Positions 7,643 to 16,253 of a stretch of DNA of 64,000 nucleotides are shown here, piece by piece. Origin of the DNA: Pseudoxanthomonas sp. CF125 (GTDB taxonomy: Bacteria > Pseudomonadota > Gammaproteobacteria > Xanthomonadales > Xanthomonadaceae); contig NZ_FNLD01000001.1 of the NCBI RefSeq assembly GCF_900104085.1, positions 2,028,331 through 2,092,330 of the forward strand, given 5' to 3'. Position numbers and translations under genes: made by a program. Positions within the stretch are counted from its first letter, which is position 1; every line of letters starts with the position of its first letter. Under the pieces are notes generated by a model, which was not told the origin of the DNA, did not search any database, and was given only the letters and a program-made list of their open reading frames with translations.

Positions 7643-8407
7643 TTACTTCCGAATGATGAGTCTTTGTCCAAGTTGTTGCGCTTCCAACAATTCGCTCGGA
7701 GAGAGGCCGCGAGAAAAAAGTTCGGTCCAACTGCGTGACACTGTCGGACTTAGCTGACCTTTCGCATACGCATACGCATACGCCTTTATTTTGTCCTTTT
7801 CGCTAAACAAACCCACCCGATAATTCTCTGCCAGCCTTCCATAAGCTTCGGGGCTTCCGCTAGAGGCCGCCATGTTGAGAAACCTCATCGAGTCGGACTT
7901 ATATTGGGCGATCAATTTGGGGTCGAGTGCATTTTTCTCTTCATTAAATACTGAAGACGCAATGCCAGGAAAATTCAACTGCGCTTGCAAATTCCCCCTC
8001 TCAGCGGCAAATTTCGCAAGATCATAAGCGGAAACCTTAGAATCTAGCGCTGAACAATCCAGCCCCCTCACACGCGACTCCTGGAATTGTCGCTTTTCGT
8101 TTGGTGTCATGTCCTCGGGCAGCATAAGGTCGGAGTCGGCTGCCCGGGTGCATCTCACTATCGATTCGGCATCTGCGTAGGCGCGTTCCGGCGACATAGA
8201 CGCAGAAATAGCGTTTGCAACGCGCTGATCATTTGCCTGTGCGGAAGCCGTTTTTAATGAAGGAGATTCGGCCACAGTGCCCGCAGCTTCATTCGGATCA
8301 CCTGCCGCGAGCTCCGTCTTGCTGGTGCGGTATGAGGCCCCGAAATATAGAAAGGCCAGCGCCGTAAGTGCAGCGGCTATTAGCAAACCCGTTCGCACAA
8401 TCTTCAT
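7643..8407 (-). CDS. membrane-anchored Sel1-like hypothetical protein
   Basis: A 254-residue protein with an N-terminal membrane anchor or signal (LLIAAALTALAFLYFGASY, residues 8-26) and a periplasmic body. Residues around 175-215 (MRFLNMAASSGSPEAYGRLA, then a KIKAYAYAYAKG helix) look like one Sel1/TPR-type helical pair. Two cysteines (IVRCTRA and LDCSALD) may pair. A GCATAC hexamer repeated three times (about 7764-7783) encodes the AYAYA stretch. It is first in an operon with the exported protein at 7182-7625. The lower GC and codon use suggest transferred DNA. Function unknown. Confidence 0.65.
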   Translation of the reverse strand: MKIVRTGLLIAAALTALAFLYFGASYRTSKTELAAGDPNEAAGTVAESPSLKTASAQANDQRVANAISASMSPERAYADAESIVRCTRAADSDLMLPEDMTPNEKRQFQESRVRGLDCSALDSKVSAYDLAKFAAERGNLQAQLNFPGIASSVFNEEKNALDPKLIAQYKSDSMRFLNMAASSGSPEAYGRLAENYRVGLFSEKDKIKAYAYAYAKGQLSPTVSRSWTELFSRGLSPSELLEAQQLGQRLIIRK

Positions 8408-8428
8408 CCTGCTTGCCCCCTTCCGATC

Positions 8429-8482
8429 CTTGGTTCGATGGCGACCGACATGGACAATCGCGCCGTCAGTGATTGAACCAAG
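8429..8482. promoter_or_regulatory. inverted repeat in the upstream region of the 8407 gene
   Basis: CTTGGTTC at 8429-8436 and GAACCAAG at 8475-8482 are perfect inverted copies separated by 38 bp, with a further TTGAACC direct copy at 8483-8489. They lie 22-82 bp before the start of the minus-strand operon, where an operator would sit. No known regulator site is recognised. Confidence 0.3.
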
Positions 8483-8543
8483 TTGAACCGATACCGTACG
8501 CGTTTACAAGCACCTGAGGCGCACCGCCTTTCCGTACCAAATT

Positions 8544-8783
8544 TTATTTCCCCGTATGGTTATGCGTGGTTGCAGCTCGGTGCGCGCGGTCGAGACCCCG
8601 CCAGGCCTGAGGCCTTTGCGCGTTGTTTTTGACTTCCCCCAGCGGGAAGCGCCGCGAGCCGCGCCGGCCAATGCTCGCCAGCAGCCTTACAGCGCGACGT
8701 GATCGACGCGGCGTGATGTAGGCGCGGCCTATTTGGATTAGCGCTCCAAGGGTCGGCGAACCGCTCCCAAAGCAGGTGCCCAT
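8544..8783 (-). other. possible phage-like small ORF in the 8408-8823 gap
   Basis: The 416-bp gap between the Sel1-like gene and the sorbosone-dehydrogenase-like gene holds one ORF of 79 codons ending RGLDRAHRAATTHNHTGK. That ending reminds me of small ORFs (Ash-like) often predicted in P2/P4-type prophage regions, which would fit the phage fossil 1.5 kb away. There is no convincing ribosome site, and two overlapping frames are open. This is a tentative remnant, not a confident gene. Confidence 0.25.
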
Positions 8784-8823
8784 CGGAAACAGGCAATTAT
8801 GGTAACCACCCCGGAAAAGCGGT

Positions 8824-10155
8824 TCAGGGCTTGCCTGGCGCCAACCGGGACGACAATCGCCAGACCGTGTTTCCCACGTCGTCGGCGATCAGAATCGCAC
8901 CTGCCTTGTCCTGGGCCACGCCGACCGGACGTCCTTGCGCTTGGCCTTTGTCGTTGAGGAAACCCTCCAGCACGGTTTCCATCGGCCCGGACGGTACGCC
9001 TTCGTTGAAAGGCACGAACACCACCTTGTAGCCGCTGAGCGGCTTGCGGTTCCAGGAGCCGTGCAAGCCGATGAAGGCTCCGTTGTGGAAACGCGGCGGA
9101 AGCGCCTGACCGGTGTAGAACGCCAGGCCCAACGGCGCGACGTGCGACCCCAGCGCGTAGTCAGGCGGGATGGCCTTGGCCACCAGTGCGGGATTCTGCG
9201 GTTTCACCCGCTTGTCCACATGCTGGCCGTAGTAGCTGTAGGGAAAACCGTAGAACGCGCCTTCGCGCACCGAGGTCAGATAGTCCGGCACCAGATCGTT
9301 GCCCAACTCATCGCGTTCGTTCGCCACCGCCCACAGTTTTCCGTCCTGGGGTTGCCAGGCCAGCGCGGTGGGATTGCGCAGGCCGCTGGCGAATACGCGG
9401 CGGGTGCCGGCGGCGATATCGATCTCCAGCACGGCCGCGCGGTCGACCTCCTTGTCCATGCCGTTCTCGCCGATATTGCTGTTGGAACCTACGCCCACAT
9501 ACAAACGCTTGCCGTCGGCGCTGGCGACCATGCTCTTGGTCCAGTGATGATTGAGCGTGCCCGCCGGCAGATCCGCGACCTTCGCGGGAGCGGCGGTGAT
9601 CTGCGTATCGCCTTCGCGATAAGGAAAACCCACCACCGCATCGGTATTGGCCACGTACAGGGTTTCGGCGACCAGGGCGATGCCGAACGGGGAATTCAGG
9701 TTCTGCAGGAACGCACTGCGCGTTTCCGCCACGCCATCGCCATCGGCGTCGCGCAGCAATGTGATGCGGTTGGCGCTGGGCACGCCTGCCCCGGCTTTTT
9801 TCATCGTCGATTTCATCACCGCGCCTTTGATGCCCTTGCCGTCATCGGGTTTGGGAGGCGCGTTGGTTTCGGCCACAAGCACGTCGCCGTTGGGCAGTAC
9901 GTACACGGTGCGCGGATGATCCAGGCCGCTGGCGAAGGCGTTGACTGCGAAATCCTGGGCCGCCACGGGCTTTCCCTGCGCCGGCCAACCCACGGCCGGG
10001 GCGATATCCACGGTGGGGATCAACGAGGTCCTGGGTTCGGCCAGCACCGGCGAGGGGCCCGTATCCTGCGCCACCGGTGTTTCGGTATGGCCGTTCGTGC
10101 AAGCCGACAGCAGCGTCGACGCGGACAGACAGACGGCACAGCACGCATGTTTCAT
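8824..10155 (-). CDS. sorbosone dehydrogenase family (PQQ-type beta-propeller) lipoprotein
   Basis: A 443-residue protein starting [20 protein letters not shown]; the LSAC lipobox predicts a lipid-anchored periplasmic protein. The body has beta-propeller blades typical of the L-sorbosone/glucose dehydrogenase superfamily: [52 protein letters not shown], and [14 protein letters not shown] followed by [12 protein letters not shown]. Such proteins are usually annotated as PQQ-dependent sugar or aldose dehydrogenases, but the substrate is unproven and many family members lack shown activity. A longer frame to 10206 is rejected because the lipoprotein signal begins at 10155. It is divergent from apt. 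Confidence 0.87.
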   Translation of the reverse strand: MKHACCAVCLSASTLLSACTNGHTETPVAQDTGPSPVLAEPRTSLIPTVDIAPAVGWPAQGKPVAAQDFAVNAFASGLDHPRTVYVLPNGDVLVAETNAPPKPDDGKGIKGAVMKSTMKKAGAGVPSANRITLLRDADGDGVAETRSAFLQNLNSPFGIALVAETLYVANTDAVVGFPYREGDTQITAAPAKVADLPAGTLNHHWTKSMVASADGKRLYVGVGSNSNIGENGMDKEVDRAAVLEIDIAAGTRRVFASGLRNPTALAWQPQDGKLWAVANERDELGNDLVPDYLTSVREGAFYGFPYSYYGQHVDKRVKPQNPALVAKAIPPDYALGSHVAPLGLAFYTGQALPPRFHNGAFIGLHGSWNRKPLSGYKVVFVPFNEGVPSGPMETVLEGFLNDKGQAQGRPVGVAQDKAGAILIADDVGNTVWRLSSRLAPGKP

Positions 10156-10287
10156 GGTTCGGCGTCCAGCGTGGCAGTGACGGAAGTTTGCTACCCGGAA
10201 GGTCAATCCGGTGTGATCGTCGGCCTGGGGACGCGAAAACGGAGCGGCAACGGTTTAGCATCGTCTGCCGCCCTAACGGACCTTCCG

Positions 10288-10806
10288 ATGTCTTCCTGGC
10301 AAACGCTGTTGCGCGATGTTCCCGACTTCCCCAGGCCTGGGATCCTGTTCAAGGACATCACTCCGGTGCTGGCCGACGCCGATGCATTCGCCACCGCGAT
10401 TAGGGAAATGGCCGCACCATGGCGCGGAGAAAACCTGGATGCCGTGGTCGGCGTAGAATCGCGCGGCTTCATTCTCGGCGCCGCTCTGGCGCTGGAGTTG
10501 GGCACCGGTTTCGTGCCGGCGCGCAAACCGGGAAAATTGCCGGCGCGCACGCTGTCGCTGGAATACGCGCTGGAATACGGCAGCGACCGCTTGCATATCC
10601 ATACCGATGCGTTGCCGCCCGGCGCACGCGTGATCGTGGTCGATGATGTGCTGGCTACCGGCGGCACGCTGAAAGCCGCGCTCGCTTTGACCCGGCAACA
10701 AGGCGCCGAAGTCGTCGGCGCTGCCGTGCTGCTGGAGCTCGGTTTCCTGGACGCGCGCAAGGGCTGGAACGATCCGGCGCCGCTGTGGGCGGCGGCGGTG
10801 TTCTAA
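10288..10806 (+). CDS. apt: adenine phosphoribosyltransferase
   Basis: A 172-residue purine-salvage enzyme making AMP from adenine and PRPP. The N-terminus [20 protein letters not shown], the [10 protein letters not shown] block, and the PRPP-binding motif [13 protein letters not shown] are all intact. The length is normal for Apt. The frame is open for 450 codons upstream, antisense to the lipoprotein gene, but that part is shadow; the conserved N-terminus fixes the start at ATG 10288. It is convergent with the DUF1993 gene, 15 bp after its stop. Confidence 0.96.
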   Translation: MSSWQTLLRDVPDFPRPGILFKDITPVLADADAFATAIREMAAPWRGENLDAVVGVESRGFILGAALALELGTGFVPARKPGKLPARTLSLEYALEYGSDRLHIHTDALPPGARVIVVDDVLATGGTLKAALALTRQQGAEVVGAAVLLELGFLDARKGWNDPAPLWAAAVF

Positions 10807-10821
10807 GACCGTTCGGAAGCC

Positions 10822-11337
10822 TCAGCTTCCTCCAAGATAGGCCGCCTTGCCCAGCGGCACGCCGGCGTGGCGCAGGATCGCGTACGCAGTGGCGACATGG
10901 AAATACAGGTTGGGAGTGACGAAACTCAGTAGATAGGTGCGGCCATCGAAGCTGAGCGGCTCCTTGTCGCGCCGCGGAACCGAGATCGGCCGCGTCTCGC
11001 TACCTGCGAACTGTTCCGGCGTGAAGGTGCCCAGGTATTCGATAGCGCGATCCAGCCGATCGTAAAGCTGGGCGAACGTGGTTTCGTTGTCTTCGAAACG
11101 CAACGCTTCCACACCCGCCAGCCGTGCGGCGGCGTTCTTGGCACCGTCGGTGGCGATCTGCACCTGGCGCAGCAGCGGAAACATGTCCGGATACAGCCGC
11201 GTCTGCAGCAGCACGCCCGCATCATAGCCCTGCGCTTGCGCATGGGCCTCGCCCTTGGCCAGCAACTGGCGCAGATTGCGCAGCGCGCGCTGGCCGACCG
11301 GTACGGTGGCCTGGTACATGGAAAGGGTATCGCTCAT
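10822..11337 (-). CDS. DUF1993 family protein (copy 2)
   Basis: A 171-residue paralogue of the gene at 5929-6438. It begins MSDTLSMYQATVPVGQRALR and shares LYPDMFPLLRQVQIATDGAK, ARLAGVEALRFEDNETTFAQ and the C-terminal NLYFHVATAYAILRHAGVPL. The two copies are roughly 40-45% identical by eye, so they are old paralogues. The predicted fold is a DinB-like helical bundle; no function is known. The two DUF1993 genes flank the accessory stretch from 6.4 to 10.3 kb in opposite orientations. Cytoplasmic. Confidence 0.88.
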   Translation of the reverse strand: MSDTLSMYQATVPVGQRALRNLRQLLAKGEAHAQAQGYDAGVLLQTRLYPDMFPLLRQVQIATDGAKNAAARLAGVEALRFEDNETTFAQLYDRLDRAIEYLGTFTPEQFAGSETRPISVPRRDKEPLSFDGRTYLLSFVTPNLYFHVATAYAILRHAGVPLGKAAYLGGS

Positions 11338-11480
11338 GGTGCTGCCGCCTGAAGGATGAGAGCGGCGAGTCTACGCACCATGGCGGCGGCGGATTAGCCC
11401 GAAATTGCGGGAGAGTGCATCCCGCGCGCCGCCATCGGGTTTTCACGGAACCTTGCCGACCCCAGCGCGTCCAATGCCGC

Positions 11481-12446
11481 ATGCGTATCTGGCTCCTATC
11501 GCTTTTTCTGCTGCCGACCACGTGCCTGGCGGCCACGCATACGCGCGTGCTGCAGGCGGGCGATACGCGCCTGCGGGTGGAAATAGTCGATGAGGACGAT
11601 CCTGCGCGCCTGCGGATGCTGCAGCGCTGGATCGAAGAGGCCGCCGATGCCGCCAAGACCCGATCGGGCCGTTTTCCGTTGCGCGACGCTTACGTGCGCA
11701 TACAGCAGACCGACAGCGACGACGACAGCCCGGTGCCCTGGGGGCAGACGCGCCGTCGCGGCGAAACCGGCGTGCTGCTGTATGTGCGGCGCGATGCCAG
11801 CTACGAACAATTGCGTGCGGACTGGACGGCGGTGCATGAACTATCGCACCTGTTCCATCCCTACCTGGGCGACAGCGGACGCTGGCTGGCGGAAGGATTG
11901 GCCAGCTACTACCAGAACGTCGCGCGCGCCCGCGCCGGCATGCTGAACGAGGAAGAGGCGTGGCGGCGGCTGGATGCCGGATTCCGTCGCGGCGAAGCCG
12001 CCGCCACCAGCGCGCGGCTGGATGCGATGGGGCGCGGGCGCGGCGGCACCATGCGCGTGTACTGGGCCGGCGCCGCGTACTGGCTGGAAGCCGATCTGGC
12101 GCTGCGACGCGGCTCCGGCACCACTCTCGATGCGATCCTCGACCGTTATGCCGAGTGCTGCCTGCGCGGCACGGATTCGGTGATGCCGCAGGATTTCGCC
12201 GCGGCGCTGGATAATCTTGCGGGCAACGACACTTTCTCGGCGCTGTATCGCCGCTACGCGGCCATGCGCGGGTTCCCTTCTCTGGACGATGCCTATGCGC
12301 AACTCGGCATCAGCAGGAACGGCGATGGGCTCGCGTTTTCCGGCGACGCAAAAGCCAGGCAGCTGCGCGACGCCATCATGGCGCCGCGCCAGCAATCGTC
12401 TTCTACCCGGTGGGCAGCGCCTGCGTCATCACCCAGTCGTCCTTGA
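11481..12446 (+). CDS. secreted metallopeptidase-like protein (HExxH, gluzincin type)
   Basis: A 321-residue protein with signal peptide MRIWLLSLFLLPTTCLAA. The zinc motif is AVHELSHLFHPYLGD (HELSH), followed about 20 residues later by WLAEGLASYYQN, which supplies the third-ligand Glu as in gluzincin or M1/M61-like peptidases. The rest is helical (YRRYAAMRGFPSLDDAYAQL). The start at 11481 is set by the signal peptide; the open frame upstream is spurious. Its last 44 bases overlap the end of the convergent GNAT gene. Substrate and exact family are unknown; catalytic activity is inferred from the intact motif. Confidence 0.8.
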   Translation: MRIWLLSLFLLPTTCLAATHTRVLQAGDTRLRVEIVDEDDPARLRMLQRWIEEAADAAKTRSGRFPLRDAYVRIQQTDSDDDSPVPWGQTRRRGETGVLLYVRRDASYEQLRADWTAVHELSHLFHPYLGDSGRWLAEGLASYYQNVARARAGMLNEEEAWRRLDAGFRRGEAAATSARLDAMGRGRGGTMRVYWAGAAYWLEADLALRRGSGTTLDAILDRYAECCLRGTDSVMPQDFAAALDNLAGNDTFSALYRRYAAMRGFPSLDDAYAQLGISRNGDGLAFSGDAKARQLRDAIMAPRQQSSSTRWAAPASSPSRP

Positions 12447-12948
12447 CGTCGTCGCCGACTTTGAAAAGGGAACTCCCGACGATCTGGAAACCGTGCTTCT
12501 GATAAAAACGGATCGCCTGGGCCGCTTCCTGCCAGACGTTGAGCCAGACCGAACGCGAACCGCGCAGACTGGCGGCAGCCAGCAAATTGGCGACCAGCTG
12601 CGCAGCCAGGCCACGGCCATGGAATGCGGAGTCCAGATAGATTCGGCCCAGCTCCACCGTCGGTAGCGGGTTCACCACCGGTGGCGGCGCAGAACCCCAG
12701 CGCAACTGCGCAAAACCGGCCCATTGCCCATCCTGCTCCACGATTACGGTGAGCGTGTCGGGGTCGCGAATCTCGCTCGACTGCAATTCAGGCGTGTACA
12801 CGGTGTCCAGGAAACGGGCCACGTTCTCCGGACTGCTGCAATGGCCGTTGGCAGCCAGGAAAGTCCGGCGCATCAACGCCGACAGGGCGGCGGCATCGGC
12901 CGGACGGGCTGGACGGATTACGGCGTTGGTTCTCATCGGTTCTTGCAT
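12403..12948 (-). CDS. GNAT family N-acetyltransferase
   Basis: A 181-residue protein (MQEPMRTNAVIRPARPADAA). A GNAT fold is indicated by the N-terminal VIRPARPADAAAL strand-helix, the acetyl-CoA loop after LGRIYLDSAFHGRGLAAQLV (a version of Q/R-x-x-G-x-G/A), and the C-terminal WLNVWQEAAQAIRFYQKHGF. The acceptor substrate cannot be told. ATG 12936 is a possible alternative start. The gene ends inside the 3' end of the convergent metallopeptidase gene. Confidence 0.85.
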   Translation of the reverse strand: MQEPMRTNAVIRPARPADAAALSALMRRTFLAANGHCSSPENVARFLDTVYTPELQSSEIRDPDTLTVIVEQDGQWAGFAQLRWGSAPPPVVNPLPTVELGRIYLDSAFHGRGLAAQLVANLLAAASLRGSRSVWLNVWQEAAQAIRFYQKHGFQIVGSSLFKVGDDVKDDWVMTQALPTG

Positions 12949-13020
12949 ATCGGAAGCGTTACCTTAACGCAAACGCAAACCTGTTGCGGGCCAGGACATG
13001 CGCATCCCGCGCGCGATCCT

Positions 13021-14709
13021 TCAAAGCGTTAGCGTGGGAACGGTCACCTTGGGCATCAGGCGCTGGGTGAAGTACCTGTCCTGGTAGTACTTGATCTTGT
13101 CGCACTTCACCGGGTAGGGGATGCCCTCGTACAAGAACACTTCCTTGTCGAACCCCATCGCCTTGAGTTCCTGCGGCAGCATCAGCGCGCGCTTCTCTTC
13201 CGATTCGCTGAACGACACGCTGCCCTGGGCGCCGTGCGACTGCGAGCGGTTGCGCTTGCGCACCGTGGTGTAGCCCAGCATGTCGGAATAGTCGTTGGCG
13301 TCCTGCTGTTCGCGCGGGGCGTAGATGATCTGCAGCGCGTGGTTGGTGATGATGGTGCGCGAGACGTCCTTGCCGTAAGTGGCATCGAGCTGCGACATGC
13401 TCTGGATGATGGGCAGCAGGCGGATGTTGTAGCCGGCCATGTAGGACACCGCCGAGGAGATGATCTCCACCTTGCCGATGGCGGTGAATTCGTCCATCAG
13501 CAACAGGCACTGGTGCTTGAGCGCCGGATTGCTCTGCGGCAGCTCCTTGGTGTTGAGGTTGATGATCTGGTTGAAGAACAGATTCACGATGAGCCGGCTC
13601 TCGGCCAGCTTGTTGGGCTGGATGCCGATGTAGATGGTCATCTTCTTCTTGCGCACGTCGGTGAGCAGGAAATCGTTGGCGCTGGTGGCCGCGTCCAGCA
13701 CCGGATTGATGAAGGCGTTGAGCGGTTCCTTGAAGGTGCCCAGGATGGAAGCGAAGGTCTCCTCGGCCTGCGACAGCAGGTTGGCGAAGGCGGTCCTGGC
13801 GTGATTGCTGAGGAACGGTTGCTTGGACAGGTTCTGCAGGTAGGCCTTCAACTCGCTGCCATCGCCCGAGGACAACCGGTAGATGCCGCCCAGGGTCGGG
13901 AAAGACAGGAATTCCTTGGGGTAACCCTGCCGGTGCTGCTCATCGAAATTCTCGAACAGATACAGCGCGAAGGCGGTGAACGCATTGCGCGCCTGGCTGA
14001 CCCAGAATTTCTGGTCGTCCGCGCCATCGGGATACAGCATGGCCGCGATGCTCTGCAGATCGGAAATGCGGAAGGCCGGATCCTGCGATACGTAGCTCAG
14101 CGGGTTCCAGCGGTGCGTGCGGCGGTCTTCGGCGAAGGGATTGAACAGATAGATTTCCTGGCCCTGGCTGGCGCGCCAGCCGCTGGTCAGGTCGAAGTTC
14201 TCCTGCTTGATGTCCAGCACCACCATCGATTCCTGGTAGTCCAGCAGGTTGGGAATGACGATGCCCACGCCCTTGCCCGAGCGCGTGGGCGCGGCCAGGA
14301 TCACGAACTGCTGCCCGCTCAGGCGCACCAGCTTGCCGTTGAACTTGCCGACCACGATGCCGTTGTCGGACTGCTTGAACAGGCCATGCTTGGCCAGATC
14401 GCCCGCACCGGCGAAGCGCGCATCGCCGTGCATCGATTGCCTGGACGGCCGGAATATCAGGAACAGCAACGCCAGCCACGCCAGCAGGGGAATACCGAAA
14501 CCCAGGTAACCGGCCACTTTGATCTTGCCGGCGTAACGCCGCACCTGGGGCAGGTCCAATGCGTTCCAGTATTCGAGGTAGGTATTCCACTTCAACAGGC
14601 CCGTATCGAGCTTGAGCAGCAGCAGCGCCAGGTAGCCGGACAGGTACAGCCCCGCCAGCAACAGTGCCAGCAAAACGATCAATGCGAAGACGAGCTTTTT
14701 CGGGTTCAC
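13021..14709 (-). CDS. virD4: type IV secretion coupling protein VirD4
   Basis: A 562-residue VirD4/TraG-type ATPase that delivers substrates to a type IV secretion channel. The GTG start at 14709 has an AAGGAG ribosome site. N-terminal membrane segments lie at about residues 5-35 and 64-86. Walker A is APTRSGKG (about 140-147), Walker B is LLLMDEFTAIG, and a late SMSQLDATYGK segment matches the motif-III glutamine region. In Xanthomonas relatives such a VirD4 recruits XVIPCD effectors of an antibacterial T4SS; that is family knowledge, and here no virB genes or effectors lie within the window. It follows a small gene 45 bp upstream. Confidence 0.93.
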   Translation of the reverse strand: MNPKKLVFALIVLLALLLAGLYLSGYLALLLLKLDTGLLKWNTYLEYWNALDLPQVRRYAGKIKVAGYLGFGIPLLAWLALLFLIFRPSRQSMHGDARFAGAGDLAKHGLFKQSDNGIVVGKFNGKLVRLSGQQFVILAAPTRSGKGVGIVIPNLLDYQESMVVLDIKQENFDLTSGWRASQGQEIYLFNPFAEDRRTHRWNPLSYVSQDPAFRISDLQSIAAMLYPDGADDQKFWVSQARNAFTAFALYLFENFDEQHRQGYPKEFLSFPTLGGIYRLSSGDGSELKAYLQNLSKQPFLSNHARTAFANLLSQAEETFASILGTFKEPLNAFINPVLDAATSANDFLLTDVRKKKMTIYIGIQPNKLAESRLIVNLFFNQIINLNTKELPQSNPALKHQCLLLMDEFTAIGKVEIISSAVSYMAGYNIRLLPIIQSMSQLDATYGKDVSRTIITNHALQIIYAPREQQDANDYSDMLGYTTVRKRNRSQSHGAQGSVSFSESEEKRALMLPQELKAMGFDKEVFLYEGIPYPVKCDKIKYYQDRYFTQRLMPKVTVPTLTL

Positions 14710-14753
14710 CTGCAACTCCTTGCCGTATCCATTCTTCCTTGAGGCTCGCCGCT

Positions 14754-15008
14754 TCAGCGCCGAGGTTTGGCCGTCTTGACCGCTCTTGCCGGCGCGGGCG
14801 GATCGCCGCGTTGCGCGTTTTCTTCTTCGATCAGCCTGTCCGCCCAATCCCGCGCGTTTTCAAGACTGGGGTCGTACCGCAGTTTCTCGCCTGTCGGCGA
14901 CAGAACGGCGTAGCCGGTCACCTCGGACGGATCGAATTGCGCTTCATCGGTGAGAGCGACGATCAGATAGCGTCCCCTGACGAGCATCGTGTGGCTGTAT
15001 TCCGTCAT
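14754..15008 (-). CDS. small hypothetical protein upstream of virD4 (84 aa)
   Basis: ATG 15008 has a strong AGGAGG ribosome site. The protein begins MTEYSHTMLVRGRYLIVALT and continues with a beta-rich half (TGYAVLSPTGEKLRY), an acidic helix (NARDWADRLIEEEN) and a basic, proline-rich tail (APARAVKTAKPRR). It is soluble with no signal peptide. It sits 44 bp before virD4 on the same strand, so co-transcription is likely. No family is recognised. A role tied to VirD4 or its substrates is only an inference from position. Confidence 0.7.
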   Translation of the reverse strand: MTEYSHTMLVRGRYLIVALTDEAQFDPSEVTGYAVLSPTGEKLRYDPSLENARDWADRLIEEENAQRGDPPAPARAVKTAKPRR

Positions 15009-15098
15009 GGCCTGGCCTCCTGGCTTGTGCTCCGATCATAGTACGTACCGCCTGCCCAATTGAAGTCCCTGCGGGCAGCCGAAGGTCCGTGGAACGGA

Positions 15099-16097
15099 TC
15101 AGGCTGCCGATCGCAGCGGCGATCGGGTCGCCGCGATCGCCTGTTCCACCAATGCCCAGTCCGCGCCAGGGCGGTGCGCGCCCTCGCTCAGCACCTGGCG
15201 GAAGGCGCGGCCGCCGGGCTGTCCATGGAACAGGCCCAGCACATGCCGTGCGATGTGCTTCAGCGCCAAACCTTGGGCGAGCTTGCTCTCCACATAAGGG
15301 CGCAATGCGCGCAGCAGTTGCGCGCGCGGCAGGATTTCCCCGCCCGACAACGCCGCATCCAACCGATGCAGCAGATAGGGATCGTGATAAGCCGCGCGGC
15401 CCAGCATCACACCGTCGGTATGCTGCAGGTGCTCCAGCGAATCTTCGAGGGTGGCGATACCGCCATTGACCGCGATGGTCAACTCCGGGCGTTCGCGCTT
15501 GATCCGGTACGCCCAGTCGTAGCGCAGCGGCGGCACTTCGCGGTTTTCCTTGGGCGAGAGGCCTTTCAGCCACGCATTGCGCGCATGCACGAAGAAGACG
15601 CGGCAGCCTGCGGCGGCTACGGTATCGATGAAGGCGGCGAAGCGGTCGTAGTCGTTTTCCTCGTCCACGCCCAGGCGGCACTTCACGGTGACCGGAATAT
15701 CCACCGCGGCGATCATCGCCGCGACGCTGTCCGCCACCAGTGCCGGCTCTTTCATCAGGCAGGCGCCGAAGCGACCGGCCTGCACGCGATCGGAAGGGCA
15801 GCCGACATTGAGGTTGATCTCGTCGAAACCATGCTCCTGCCCTACCCGCGCAGCGCCAGCCAGCAATACGGGGTCACTGCCGCCTAATTGCAGGGCAACC
15901 GGATTCTCGACCGTATCGCGCGCCAGCAAGCGCGCGCGATCGCCCTGCAGCACCGCATTGGCGTGCACCATCTCGGTATAAAGGCGCGCACGCGGCGCCA
16001 GCAGCCGGTGGAACACGCGGCAATGGCTGTCGGTCCAGTCCATCATCGGAGCGACGGACAGGCGCAGGGAATCGGAGGCAGGCAAGGCGTAGGACAT
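15099..16097 (-). CDS. dusA: tRNA-dihydrouridine(20/20a) synthase
   Basis: A 332-residue FMN enzyme that reduces uridine in the tRNA D-loop. It starts MSYALPASDSLRLSVAPMMD; the eight residues ahead in frame are not needed. The flavin/TIM-barrel marks are VAPMMDWTDSHCRVFHRLL, LGGSDP, the catalytic Cys in LNVGCPSDRVQAGRFGACLM, VTVKCRLGVDE, FFVHARNAWLKGLSPKENR, and GVMLGRAAYHDPYLL. The NREVPPL and KGLSPKENR blocks are typical of the DusA subgroup. It is probably monocistronic; about 155 bp separate it from the VOC gene upstream. Confidence 0.94.
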   Translation of the reverse strand: MSYALPASDSLRLSVAPMMDWTDSHCRVFHRLLAPRARLYTEMVHANAVLQGDRARLLARDTVENPVALQLGGSDPVLLAGAARVGQEHGFDEINLNVGCPSDRVQAGRFGACLMKEPALVADSVAAMIAAVDIPVTVKCRLGVDEENDYDRFAAFIDTVAAAGCRVFFVHARNAWLKGLSPKENREVPPLRYDWAYRIKRERPELTIAVNGGIATLEDSLEHLQHTDGVMLGRAAYHDPYLLHRLDAALSGGEILPRAQLLRALRPYVESKLAQGLALKHIARHVLGLFHGQPGGRAFRQVLSEGAHRPGADWALVEQAIAATRSPLRSAA

Positions 16098-16253
16098 GCG
16101 CCATTGTAAAGGGTGGGCCAATCGACCTCATCCCGGGGGCGCATTGCAAGCCGTCGCCCTTCCCTGCGGGCTCCAACCTGACGGTCGGGCGCAGGGAAAG
16201 GCAACTGCAATCGAAAAAAGGGGCTTTGCCTGGTGCTGAATGAAGAACCGGCG

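Noticed and set aside
8935..10287. Open frame upstream of apt, giving a 623-codon ORF
   Set aside because: It is antisense to the sorbosone-dehydrogenase-like lipoprotein gene. The conserved Apt N-terminus starts at 10288.
13234..14742. Plus-strand ORF opposite virD4
   Set aside because: Low-complexity shadow; VirD4 Walker motifs are on the minus strand.
16160..16202. Inverted repeat CTTCCCTGCG / CGCAGGGAAAG between dusA and the VOC gene
   Set aside because: The loop is long and no T-run follows, so it is not called as a terminator.
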